A DNA stretch of 64,000 nt, taken from assembly GCF_000012385.1 (NCBI RefSeq), contig NC_007940.1:558001-622000 (forward strand), in the 5' to 3' direction. Source of the DNA: Rickettsia bellii RML369-C (lineage in GTDB: Bacteria; Pseudomonadota; Alphaproteobacteria; Rickettsiales; Rickettsiaceae). Of this stretch, positions 56,009 through 63,219 are shown one piece after another. The number at the start of each line of letters is the position of its first letter. The stretch's first letter is position 1. Position numbers and translations under genes: made by a program. The notes beneath the pieces were generated by a model. The model worked only from the letters and a program-made list of their open reading frames with translations, had not been told where the DNA came from and did not search any database.

Positions 56009-57670
56009 TTGGTACAAGAGTTTAAAGGTTATCCAGTATTGATAGTACAAGGAGCACAAATATTAAACAATGTTCCAGGATTAGATAAAGAAAAATATAA
56101 ACATCAAATACAAAAATCTAACGATAAAATAGATTATAATATATCACTGGTGATTAATCAATTAAGCACTAGTGCTAAACAACTTCTAAGTAAAATAGCA
56201 TTACTCAATAATCAAAGTTTTTCTAAAGATTTTCTTGGGATTATTACCGATAATAAAGATAATCTTAATGATGATATTTTTGAGCTATCAAAATTTGCTT
56301 TAATAACAAATATAGATGCTAGCGAAGATAATCCTGTTTTCGAAATGCATGATGTTATTGCACAGAAAATATTAGAAAAAAATGGTGCAAATAATAGTAA
56401 GTATCTAGAAGAGGCAGTTACTAAATTTATTAATGGTACACCAAAAAGTGTAATAAAAGCGTTTTTATATAGGAACGCTAAAACAGTACCTGACAATATC
56501 GAGGTAATGACGCAGAATGCTGAAAAATATAATATAGGTACTTATAAGTTATTAGAGTTAAAGCTAAAGCAGATAGTGCAGTGTGATAATTCTTATGATT
56601 TAGCAGGTGGAAAGAAATTAGTTGATTGGTTTGATACAAACGATAGAGATGGGAAATATAAATTATGGTTAATGAATAATGAAGAAAAGCGGGTATATGC
56701 TGAATATTTAAACTTAATAGGATGGTATTACTTAAAAGCTTCTAATTACAAAATGTCTATAGAATATTTTAAAAAAGCTAACAAGATATTTGAAGATGTT
56801 AAAGGATATGAAGAAATGAAAGCTAATGTAATATCTGGTTTGACTAATACATATATTGTAATAGGAGATATTCAAAATGCACAAGAAAATATCAAAATTT
56901 TAGAGCAAAAATTAGCTGATAGTTCTGATCGAACATCAATATATGCTAACAAAGCAAGATTACTTTATGTAGAGGGAAAATATCCTGAAGCATTAGAACA
57001 GATCAATCAATCTATTCAAGCTGCTATTTCAAGTGGATTAGATCCAAATGCATTATTTTTAACAGGTGATTATTTAGTTAAATCTGGAGTATTAAGTAAA
57101 CTTGGTAAATATCAGGAAGCTCTTAATCAAGTAGAGCAAGTATATAACATGCAAAAGCGTGTAAAAAAAGAAACGAATGTAATATTTGGTAGAATATTTA
57201 CTCAAAAAGCAATAGCATTATTCGGTTTAGGTGAAAAAGACAAAGCTTTAGAATATGCAGATAAAGCAATAGAGATTTTTAAGAATAATGATAAAAGCTT
57301 TATGAGTAGAAGAATGCCTGATGTATTCAACCCTGCAATAGCCATTACATGCACAATAAGAGGGGATATATTATTTGCGAGTGGTAAGCTTGAGGAAGCT
57401 TTAGATAGCTATATGGACGCACGAGGTATATATTTTAATGTTTATAGAAGAAATTATAAGAATGTAGCACAAGTAAGTGAGGTAAATCTTAAAGGAGCAA
57501 AAGTTGCGTGTAAAAGAAAAGATACGCTTAACTATAAATTTTTTGCTAAACCACAAATCATAGATTTTGGAGCAGAGCATCCTGATTCAATTGAAATGCT
57601 TGAATATTGTAAAACTTACGGTATGGGTTTAATTAGTAACAAAGCTTATATAGATAAATCTAAAAAATAG
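56009..57670 (+). pseudogene. Secreted NB-ARC/TPR gene, 3' fragment
   Basis: This continues the gene begun at 53226. The first genuine residues are about NLVEFLVQEFKGYPVLIVQGAQ, and no natural start codon exists (the frame begins with TTG at 56009). Residues about 40-170 look like the helical part after an NB-ARC domain (LSKIALLNNQSFSKDFLGII, FEMHDVIAQKIL). From about 215 onwards there are tetratricopeptide units, for example AEYLNLIGWYYLKASNYKMS and ARLLYVEGKYPEALEQINQS. Without the insertion the product would have about 750 residues. It ends 12 bp before a strong terminator. Confidence 0.85.
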
Positions 57671-57680
57671 GAAGATTAAA

Positions 57681-57713
57681 AAAAGGGGGTGCATTTTGCC
57701 CCCCTTATACTTT
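57681..57713. terminator. Strong bidirectional Rho-independent terminator
   Basis: AAAAAGGGGG, a short TGCATTTTG loop and CCCCCCTTATACTTT form a GC-rich hairpin with A-run before and T-rich end after. It serves the TPR gene on the plus strand and, with the A-run read as Us, the convergent ankyrin gene on the minus strand. Confidence 0.85.
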
Positions 57714-57722
57714 GTAGAAAAT

Positions 57723-58418
57723 TTAAGCTGTTTCAGATATAACTTCAGCTACTTTGCCGGTTAGCTCAGGTTCTATTGCTTCGGTTTTATCAATTAACTG
57801 CTCAGGTAATTGTTCGAAACTTTTATTATAATCTTCAGCAGTTATTAAAATACTATCAAGTTTTTGTATAATTTCACTATTACTAAATTTTGTATTTCTT
57901 ACTAAATGATTTTGAAGATTATGTAATTCCTTTAAATGATAAGAAATAAATTCATTATTTTTAGATGATATTGACATTCGCCAATCAATAAATTCCTCTA
58001 TGTCTTTAACTGTAATGGAATTATCTATTATTTTGAAATCATTATTTTGGCATAATTTTAATAGACTATCTTGCAAAAGAAGTTTTGTTAAATAAATGCT
58101 CTGTTCTGTTTTTGGTTGTGTTCTTACAACAGACAAAGGCGTAATCTGATCATATACAGTATTTCTAATATTAGGATCAGCTCCATTTTCTAAAAGAAAT
58201 TGAGCTATCTCATACAATTTCAGTGTACAGGAATAATATAGAAGAGTGCAATGATCTCCATCTTTCATATTAATATCGAATCCTTGATTAAGAGCTTGTT
58301 TAACAAGAATTTTAAAATCATTTATTTGATCTAAAGTTTTAACAATAGAAAGTGCTACACACAAAATGTCCAAGTCTTTAGAATTAGGTGTAAGAACTTT
58401 GATATGAGTTGGATGCAT
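57723..58418 (-). CDS. Ankyrin-repeat protein
   Basis: Protein of 231 residues. The clearest ankyrin unit is [31 protein letters not shown] (about 53-83), preceded by [14 protein letters not shown] and followed by TPLSVVRTQ...[11 protein letters not shown], so about three degenerate repeats lie at 35-115. The C-terminal half is a charged helix region of unknown role. No signal peptide. Ankyrin proteins of intracellular bacteria often act in host cells, but secretion is not shown here. Convergent with the TPR gene across the terminator at 57681. Confidence 0.8.
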
Positions 58419-58557
58419 ATAATTTTTAATTTTATTATTAATGAGTTTATTAATAGTTTAGTTATTATTAATTGTCAAGTTAATATTTTAAAGATTTTTT
58501 AATAAAGTCAATGCGTGATAAATCGAATAGTACCGGACAGTTGTTAAAAAAGAACCC

Positions 58558-58742
58558 GTCATTGTAAGGAAATTATGGCTATTGTACGGCTCGAAAAATG
58601 CTATATATGTCATTCCCGCTTTGGCTTTGTTGCGTGGAACAGTTTTTCTGTCATTGCGAGAAAATTACGAAGTAATTGACGAAGCAATCCAGTTAAAAAA
58701 TGCTAACTTATAGCATTTTTTATTATTTTTTCTAGATTGTAT
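58558..58742. repeat. Palindromic repeats overlapping the BRO gene end
   Basis: Arms recognised are GTCATTGTAAGGAAATTATG, TGTCATTCCCGCTTTGGC and GTCATTGCGAGAAAATTACG followed by GACGAAGCAATCCAG. The last element runs into the 3' end of the BRO-N gene and encodes its last about 25 residues. 58419-58557 is AT-rich with no gene. Confidence 0.65.
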
Positions 58743-59021
58743 AATACGCAGCAATGATTCGGTATTTACACAGTCTGTTAGTCTCATCTTACCATCAGGT
58801 GCTTTTAATTTTAACTGTAGACAAATTGTTGACAGTTCAACCCTATCTTCACTGCTAACTCGAGTTTTTATCTCAGACCAATAATCTCGTGGGTTTGCAC
58901 TATCAGTTAATGCTCCTACTACATCAATTACAGAAAACCACCATTCGTTATTATATAAAATTCTTCTAATATTTTTATCTTTAAAAATCACTAATTTATT
59001 AAGTTCATCGTTATTATTCAT
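58665..59021 (-). CDS. BRO-N domain protein, truncated by a repeat
   Basis: Phage-type antirepressor N-terminal domain (BRO-N), 118 residues: LVIFKDKNIRRILYNNEWWF then SVIDVVGALTDSANPRDYWSEI and LKLKAPDGKMRLTDCVNTESLLRIIQS. BRO-N proteins bind DNA; the usual full proteins are longer. The last about 25 residues (RKNNKKCYKLAFFNWIASSI) are read from a palindromic repeat, so the natural end of the domain (or a C-terminal domain) is lost. Probably a phage-derived remnant; function uncertain. Confidence 0.75.
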   Translation of the reverse strand: MNNNDELNKLVIFKDKNIRRILYNNEWWFSVIDVVGALTDSANPRDYWSEIKTRVSSEDRVELSTICLQLKLKAPDGKMRLTDCVNTESLLRIIQSRKNNKKCYKLAFFNWIASSITS

Positions 59022-59175
59022 TGCATTTCATATTAATTTTTTTGGATTATAGATACTCTAAATAAATTTTATAACTAATATTAGAAATAAAAATAGTAGT
59101 AGCAAAAAATAACTAATAGTTTGTAAAATTTAAGCATTAATGGCTTTTAGTAAAATAATAAAACTTAATTGCCAA

Positions 59176-59203
59176 TTGACTTTTTTAGGGAGTTAAGTAT
59201 AAA
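59176..59203 (+). promoter_or_regulatory. Sigma-70-type promoter of structured RNA copy 2
   Basis: A -35 TTGACT (59176-59181) and a -10 TATAAA (59198-59203) are separated by 16 bp, the same spacing as for copy 1. Transcription should begin near 59210, just before the first hairpin. 59022-59175 is otherwise AT-rich without a gene. Confidence 0.65.
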
Positions 59204-59209
59204 TTGTAA

Positions 59210-59430
59210 CTGAAATAGCTATTAAGCTATTTTGGGATGTAAGAATCTCTTGTTACATGGTGGGTATCTACCATTAAATGATACTATCCTCGGCTTTATT
59301 ACGGTCGGGGTGTCAATAGCTATGTCCAGGGTTTAAGGTGCATACCTTAAACCTAAAGGCTATTGTAAACTGTTGTAACGGTTTTCTTACCTCCCCGGCC
59401 ACCAAAGTTTCATTCATTGGTGGTTTTAAT
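59210..59430 (+). ncRNA. Structured RNA, copy 2 (leader of a small gene)
   Basis: About 220 nt, related to 20813-21022. Helices: 59212-59219/59226-59233; 59288-59294/59304-59310; three-way junction closed by GGGG (59307-59310) with CCCC (59393-59396), holding 59314-59320/59359-59365 (CAATAGC/GCTATTG) and 59367-59373/59378-59384; apical hairpin 59330-59339/59344-59353 (10 bp). Conserved single-stranded-looking parts are TAGCTATGT, AACCTAAAGGCT and CTCCCCGGCCACCAA. The terminal hairpin 59399-59405/59417-59423 is followed by TTTTAATT. A small gene with its own ribosome-binding site begins 18 bp downstream, as in riboswitch or attenuator control. No known RNA family was recognised. Confidence 0.7.
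59399..59430 (+). terminator. Terminator-like hairpin before a small gene
   Basis: A 7-bp stem CCACCAA/TTGGTGG followed by TTTTAATT. It lies between the structured RNA and the 59448 gene, so regulated termination is possible: the closing helix of the junction ends only three bases before the stem. Confidence 0.6.
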
Positions 59431-59447
59431 TAATCGGGAGCCATCAA

Positions 59448-59627
59448 ATGTCAAATCAAAATAAAAAAATCATTCACAATATTAATTTAGACTTCATTGA
59501 AAGAGAAGTAAATATTCTAAAAGATGAAGTTGCACATTTATTAGAAACCCCCGTAACAGATAAAGATATTGAAAGAATAGAACAACGCTTAGAAGAATTA
59601 GAAAAAATGTTTTACAATTTGAACTGA
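59448..59627 (+). CDS. Small coiled-coil protein, 59 aa
   Basis: A 59-codon gene starts at ATG 59448 with a ribosome-binding site CGGGAG eight bases upstream and ends with TGA at 59625-59627. The product begins MSNQNKKIIHNINLD and is mainly one amphipathic helix (EREVNILKDEVAHLLETPVT, then DIERIEQRLEELEKM), suggesting oligomerisation. No family is recognised. Its position directly after the structured RNA makes it the probable regulated target. Confidence 0.6.
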   Translation: MSNQNKKIIHNINLDFIEREVNILKDEVAHLLETPVTDKDIERIEQRLEELEKMFYNLN

Positions 59628-59644
59628 CGCTAGTTAGTAATGTA

Positions 59645-59845
59645 TAAGGGTTTTGCTTGCATGGGTCGGTTTTCTCGTCATAAGCTACACAATTGCAAGG
59701 AGGGTGGCAACCAGAAAAAACAATAAAAATGCTACGCATTTTACTAGATTGCTTCGTCAAAACTTATAGTTTTTCCTCGCAATGACGAAAAACCGATCTA
59801 CGTAACAATGCCCGCTCGTAATGACAACTCCCAATCTACGCAATA
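59645..59845. repeat. Palindromic repeats after the small gene
   Basis: Recognisable pieces are GGGTCGGTTTTCTCGTCATA, AATGCTACGCATTTTACTAG and AGTTTTTCCTCGCAATGACG, all belonging to the two repeat families. They fill the gap between the 59-codon gene and the XRE regulator. Confidence 0.6.
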
Positions 59846-59865
59846 AACTCTTGACGAAAAATAGT

Positions 59866-60300
59866 TTAAATTTTGTTTGCAGAGTCTATGTGCATATCCA
59901 TTAAATATTCTGCTAAATGCTTTTGTACTTCTTCCGACTTACCTTTTAAAGCACATTGATATACTTCTTGTATAATAGAAGTAATTTTATGCATAGAAAA
60001 ATCAATATTTTTGTCGGAAATGATATTTGTAGTAAGGCTTACAACTTCGCCAAATAATTTTATCTGTTCGGGTTTTAAAATATCAAATTGAATTTCTTTA
60101 TCATCAGAAATTAAGGATTCTACCTTAACATTTAAAGCATTTGCTAATTGCTTAATAGTATAAATGCCAGGGTTTTTAGAGCTACCAAATATTATACTAT
60201 TAACAGTATTTCTACTTAATCCTGTTAAATTTTCAATATCTTTAGCACTCATTTTTCTTTGAGTCATTAACTCATTAATTTTGGTTTTTAAATTTGACAT
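59866..60300 (-). CDS. XRE-family helix-turn-helix regulator
   Basis: Regulator of 144 residues with a Cro/CI-type N-terminal domain: LKTKINELMTQRKMSAKDIE, then NLTGLSRNTVNSIIFGSSKNPGIYTIKQLANALNVKVESLI (about 5-67). The C-terminal half is helical and may dimerise. The 5' region contains a perfect 12-bp inverted repeat (60344-60374) and an AT-rich palindrome nearer the start, candidate operators for autoregulation and control of the plus-strand genes beyond. Probably phage- or plasmid-derived. Confidence 0.85.
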   Translation of the reverse strand: MSNLKTKINELMTQRKMSAKDIENLTGLSRNTVNSIIFGSSKNPGIYTIKQLANALNVKVESLISDDKEIQFDILKPEQIKLFGEVVSLTTNIISDKNIDFSMHKITSIIQEVYQCALKGKSEEVQKHLAEYLMDMHIDSANKI

Positions 60301-60324
60301 AAAAATAAAGTAAATTCATCGCTT

Positions 60325-60404
60325 GTTTTAAATATAAAATACATTGTTTATATTTAAAGTAAAAATATAAACAAATTTCTTTACATTTCTACAAAATAAT
60401 ATAA
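60325..60404. promoter_or_regulatory. Divergent control region with operator-like inverted repeat
   Basis: TTGTTTATATTT (60344-60355) and AAATATAAACAA (60363-60374) are exact reverse complements with a 7-bp spacer. A second palindrome, TTTTAAATATAAAA, lies at about 60326-60339. Reading right, TTTACA (about 60379-60384) and TATAAT (60399-60404) look like a promoter, though their 14-bp spacing is short. Confidence 0.55.
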
Positions 60405-60410
60405 TCTCAG

Positions 60411-60702
60411 CTGTATAAATTTAATAACTATAAAAAAACCAGTAAATATTCTACCTACAAAATAAGTATATTTATTGGTTTAATATAAATCATAATATTG
60501 TTACGAGCATACTAAAATGCTTTAAAAAAAGCAAGAATATACCTAGATATACCTTAGGTATAGAAGATATCTAGTTTCAAAACAATTCAGATTTTACTCA
60601 CATATCTTAAGCTTTTATTTGAACAATATCCTTAATAATTTATGCCTTGGGTTAATTTAAGTTCTTAACCCAAGGTACCAAATAAAATCAGGAGAATATT
60701 TT
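60411..60702 (+). other. Non-coding leader with hairpins before a small gene
   Basis: Between the putative promoter and the 60703 gene I see three hairpins and no ORF: AACCAGTAAATAT pairing with ATATTTATTGGTT (about 60438-60482); CTAGATAT with ATATCTAG (about 60543-60577); and CCTTGGGTTAA with TTAACCCAAGG (about 60644-60676). A strong ribosome-binding site AGGAG follows. It may be a 5' regulatory leader. It does not contain the CTCCCCGGCC block of the structured RNAs. Confidence 0.4.
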
Positions 60703-60912
60703 ATGAATAACATAGAAACAAGAATATTAGATTATGGAAGAAAAATAGATATGAATCTACAAACTATTTCTGAGCAAATAAATCAAATACAGAAATTAAT
60801 AGGTGAAATTCCTTTAGATGCAAGATTTGTTAAAGACTATGATGATGAAGACGATGAAGATGATTTTGATGATGGAGTATGGATAGAGTTTCCTTTTAGA
60901 GAAACAACATAA
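60703..60912 (+). CDS. Small acidic protein, 69 aa
   Basis: A short helix-forming N-terminus (LDYGRKIDMNLQTISEQINQ) is followed by a highly acidic stretch (KDYDDEDDEDDFDDGVWIEF). I do not recognise it. A good ribosome-binding site (AGGAGAATATTTT before the ATG) supports translation. It could be a DNA mimic or metal-binding peptide, but this is speculation. It is preceded by a hairpin-rich leader and by the divergent XRE regulator. Confidence 0.6.
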   Translation: MNNIETRILDYGRKIDMNLQTISEQINQIQKLIGEIPLDARFVKDYDDEDDEDDFDDGVWIEFPFRETT

Positions 60913-61000
60913 AATTCGTAATTTCCAGCACGATATAGATAGACTGCTTGCTTTAAAAATGGTAAGGTATAAATTCCTGTAAGTAAATAAGATATAAATT

Positions 61001-61186
61001 ATGATGTGGTTGTTAATAGCACTTTGTTTAACCGGCTTAGTTTTGATTATAGGGGTAGTATCGATGGCTATTGGTGGTAAATTTGATAAAAAATTTAGCT
61101 CAAAGCTTATGACTATGAGAGTTTTTTTTCAGGCAGTTGCGGTATTACTGTTATTTATAATATATTTTTATAAAGTTAATCCATAA
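61001..61186 (+). CDS. Small twin-transmembrane protein (HIG1-like)
   Basis: Protein of 61 residues with two membrane helices (MMWLLIALCLTGLVLIIGVVSM and VFFQAVAVLLLFIIYF) joined by a loop GGKFDKKFSSKLMTMR. The layout and the loop-helix R-x-x-x-Q pattern resemble HIG1-domain/twin-transmembrane proteins of Alphaproteobacteria, which associate with respiratory complexes. Two adjacent ATGs (61001, 61004) are possible starts. Confidence 0.7.
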   Translation: MMWLLIALCLTGLVLIIGVVSMAIGGKFDKKFSSKLMTMRVFFQAVAVLLLFIIYFYKVNP

Positions 61187-61210
61187 ACTACCTGAAAAGT
61201 TCTACAATTA

Positions 61211-61423
61211 TTACTCGTTTTCTTGCATCTCTCCCCTTATTTTTTTCCATTCTGCTAAAATTTCTTCTAATCTTTCTTTTGAAACTTCTACTTCTTGATC
61301 TTCAAAATCCTCTAGAGAAGTAATCATTTCTTTTAGTAAGGTTTGTGCCATATTCGGTCTATAGTCATCGCTGTAATTATCTTCAAGATGTTCGGCAATT
61401 TCCTCGATATCATCCCAATGCAT
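61211..61423 (-). CDS. iscX: Fe-S cluster assembly protein IscX
   Basis: Small acidic IscX/YfhJ-family protein of 70 residues. The start HWDDIEEIAEHLEDNYSDDYRPN and the end EDQEVEVSKERLEEILAEWKKIR match the family (W-D-D-I-x-x-I-A near the start, L-x-x-I-x-x-x-W near the end). IscX binds IscS and iron and modulates cluster assembly. In many bacteria it lies at the end of the isc operon; here it is about 43 kb from hscBA-fdx. A longer K/E-rich tail than in E. coli (66 residues) is the only oddity. Confidence 0.9.
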   Translation of the reverse strand: MHWDDIEEIAEHLEDNYSDDYRPNMAQTLLKEMITSLEDFEDQEVEVSKERLEEILAEWKKIRGEMQENE

Positions 61424-61562
61424 TAGTGTATTCCTCTTTAATTGTCATGTAAGCTTATTTATTTAACATGTTATCTGATATTTGCCATTATTTTTTAATA
61501 AATATTATTAACTCAATAAAATATTGTAAGCAAGTGAGTTTATTATGCAACTATGATATACT

Positions 61563-61683
61563 CGATGAACTTGAAAAATTGGCGACAATGTCTTTGTAAT
61601 CCTCGGATGCTCACGTTACTTGCGTGTACGCTCCGCTCCTCGGTTTACAGTCTACTTGCTCTTTTCCAAGTTGATCTTCGTCT
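61563..61683. repeat. Palindromic element B, free copy
   Basis: The element runs CGATGAACTTGAAAAATTGG... to ...CTTTTCCAAGTTGATCTTCG. It corresponds to the insert found inside element A at 13611-13738; shared blocks are ACGCTCCGCTCCTCG and AAGTTGATCTTCG. The remainder of 61424-61775 is AT-rich and should hold the promoter of def. Confidence 0.75.
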
Positions 61684-61775
61684 ATCTACATTACTATAAA
61701 ATTTGTGCTATTTTGAGTATTCTTTACATTTTAAGGGTTTTGTGATATAATTGATTAAATATTAGATGGAAAAAT

Positions 61776-62303
61776 ATGTCAATACTGCCTATCGTTACAG
61801 TGCCTGATGAAAGGTTAAAACAAAAATCTCAAGCCGTTCTAGAGGTTAATAACCAAATCCGAAAATTTATGGATGATATGGTCGAGACTATGTACCATGA
61901 AGATGGGGGAGGGCTTGCTGCTGTGCAGGTTGGGGTATTAAAACGCATCATGGTAATTGATATAAAAGATCATGATCCGATTAAAAGACCAAAAGATTTC
62001 TATCCATTATTTATTGTAAATCCTGAAATAATAGAAAAATCAGAAGAGCTTGTTATAGCTAACGAAGGATGTATTTCAGTACCTGAACAACGTTATGAGA
62101 TAGCAAGATCAGAATCTATAAAAATCAGATATTTAGATTATCATAACAAACCGCAAGAACTTGAAGCTAATGATTGGCTTGCAAGAGTAATTCAACATGA
62201 GTATGATCATTTGGAAGGAAAGCTAATGATCGATTACCTAAGTAGTATGAAACGCGATATAGCTCTTCGTAAGCTTAGAAAACTCAAAAAAAATATAGTG
62301 TGA
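61776..62303 (+). CDS. def: Peptide deformylase
   Basis: Removes the formyl group from nascent proteins. The enzyme has 175 residues. Motif 1 is [10 protein letters not shown], motif 2 EGCISVP (metal-binding C), and motif 3 [10 protein letters not shown] (H-E-x-x-H). All three metal ligands and the catalytic E are present. It overlaps fmt by 4 bp (GTGA), the common def-fmt arrangement in which the two enzymes of the formylation cycle are coupled. Confidence 0.96.
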   Translation: MSILPIVTVPDERLKQKSQAVLEVNNQIRKFMDDMVETMYHEDGGGLAAVQVGVLKRIMVIDIKDHDPIKRPKDFYPLFIVNPEIIEKSEELVIANEGCISVPEQRYEIARSESIKIRYLDYHNKPQELEANDWLARVIQHEYDHLEGKLMIDYLSSMKRDIALRKLRKLKKNIV

Positions 62304-63214
62304 AGATAATATTCATGGGGACGCCTGAGTTCGCTGTCCCTGCTCTTACCAAATTAATAAATTCAAATCATAAAGTTGTTGCAGCTTTTACGCAACCGCC
62401 TAAAGCTAAGGGTAGGGGGCTTAGTGAAACTAAATCTCCTATACATCAATTAGCTGATGAGGCTCAAATCCCTGTCTATACTCCTACAACGCTTCGTAAT
62501 GAAGAAGCTGCAAACTTAATTAATAATATTGATGCTGATATAATAGTCGTTATTGCATATGGTTTTATCATTCCGCAAAATATTTTAGATGCTAAGAAAT
62601 ATGGTTGCCTTAATATTCATCCGTCTGATTTACCTCGTCATAGAGGAGCAGCTCCCTTACAGCGTACTATTATAGAGGGCGATAAAACAAGCAGTGTATG
62701 TATTATGCAGATGGATGCAGGGCTTGATACGGGTGATATATTGATGAAAGAGGATTTTGACTTACCTAAGAAAATCACGCTGCAAGAGCTTCATGATAAA
62801 TGTGCTAATTTAGGTGCAGAACTGTTAATTAAAACGCTTGCAAATATCGATAAGATAGTGCCGAAACCTCAATCTAATGAGGGTGTTACTTACACTCATA
62901 AATTAACTAAAGAAGAGGGTAGAGTTAATTGGCAAGATTCAGCCTTTTCTATTAATTGTAAAGTTCGAGGTATGAACCCTTGGCCAGGAGTATATTTTAA
63001 ATATAATGATAAAACGATCAAAATTCTTGAAGCAGAATATTCAGATGAAGAACATAATTTTACCCCGGGGACAATTATTAACAAAAATTTAGAAATAGCT
63101 TGTGGAAAAGGAATATTAATGATAAAAAAACTTCAGCAAGAGGGTAAAAAAGTCTTAAATATTGAAGAATTTTTAAGAGGATTTAAAACCCCTGTCATTA
63201 ATAAAGTACAATAA
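62300..63214 (+). CDS. fmt: Methionyl-tRNA formyltransferase
   Basis: Formylates initiator Met-tRNA with 10-formyl-tetrahydrofolate, 304 residues. The start is GTG at 62300 giving [15 protein letters not shown], the family start. The active site region is [18 protein letters not shown] (N and H) with D in [11 protein letters not shown]. The C-terminal OB-like domain begins near [14 protein letters not shown]. The usual SLLP of the active-site loop is SDLP here, which may be a lineage feature. It ends 5 bp before the GT61 gene. Confidence 0.95.
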   Translation: MKIIFMGTPEFAVPALTKLINSNHKVVAAFTQPPKAKGRGLSETKSPIHQLADEAQIPVYTPTTLRNEEAANLINNIDADIIVVIAYGFIIPQNILDAKKYGCLNIHPSDLPRHRGAAPLQRTIIEGDKTSSVCIMQMDAGLDTGDILMKEDFDLPKKITLQELHDKCANLGAELLIKTLANIDKIVPKPQSNEGVTYTHKLTKEEGRVNWQDSAFSINCKVRGMNPWPGVYFKYNDKTIKILEAEYSDEEHNFTPGTIINKNLEIACGKGILMIKKLQQEGKKVLNIEEFLRGFKTPVINKVQ

Positions 63215-63219
63215 TAAAA

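Noticed and set aside
59494..59760. Minus-strand ORF of 88 codons
   Set aside because: It lies opposite the 59448 small gene and repeats; the plus-strand gene has the ribosome-binding site and helical composition.
60880..60974. Short plus-strand stretch reading LEKQHKIRNFQHDIDRLLALK...
   Set aside because: It looks protein-like but has no start codon and overlaps the 60703 gene in another frame; too short to call even as a remnant.
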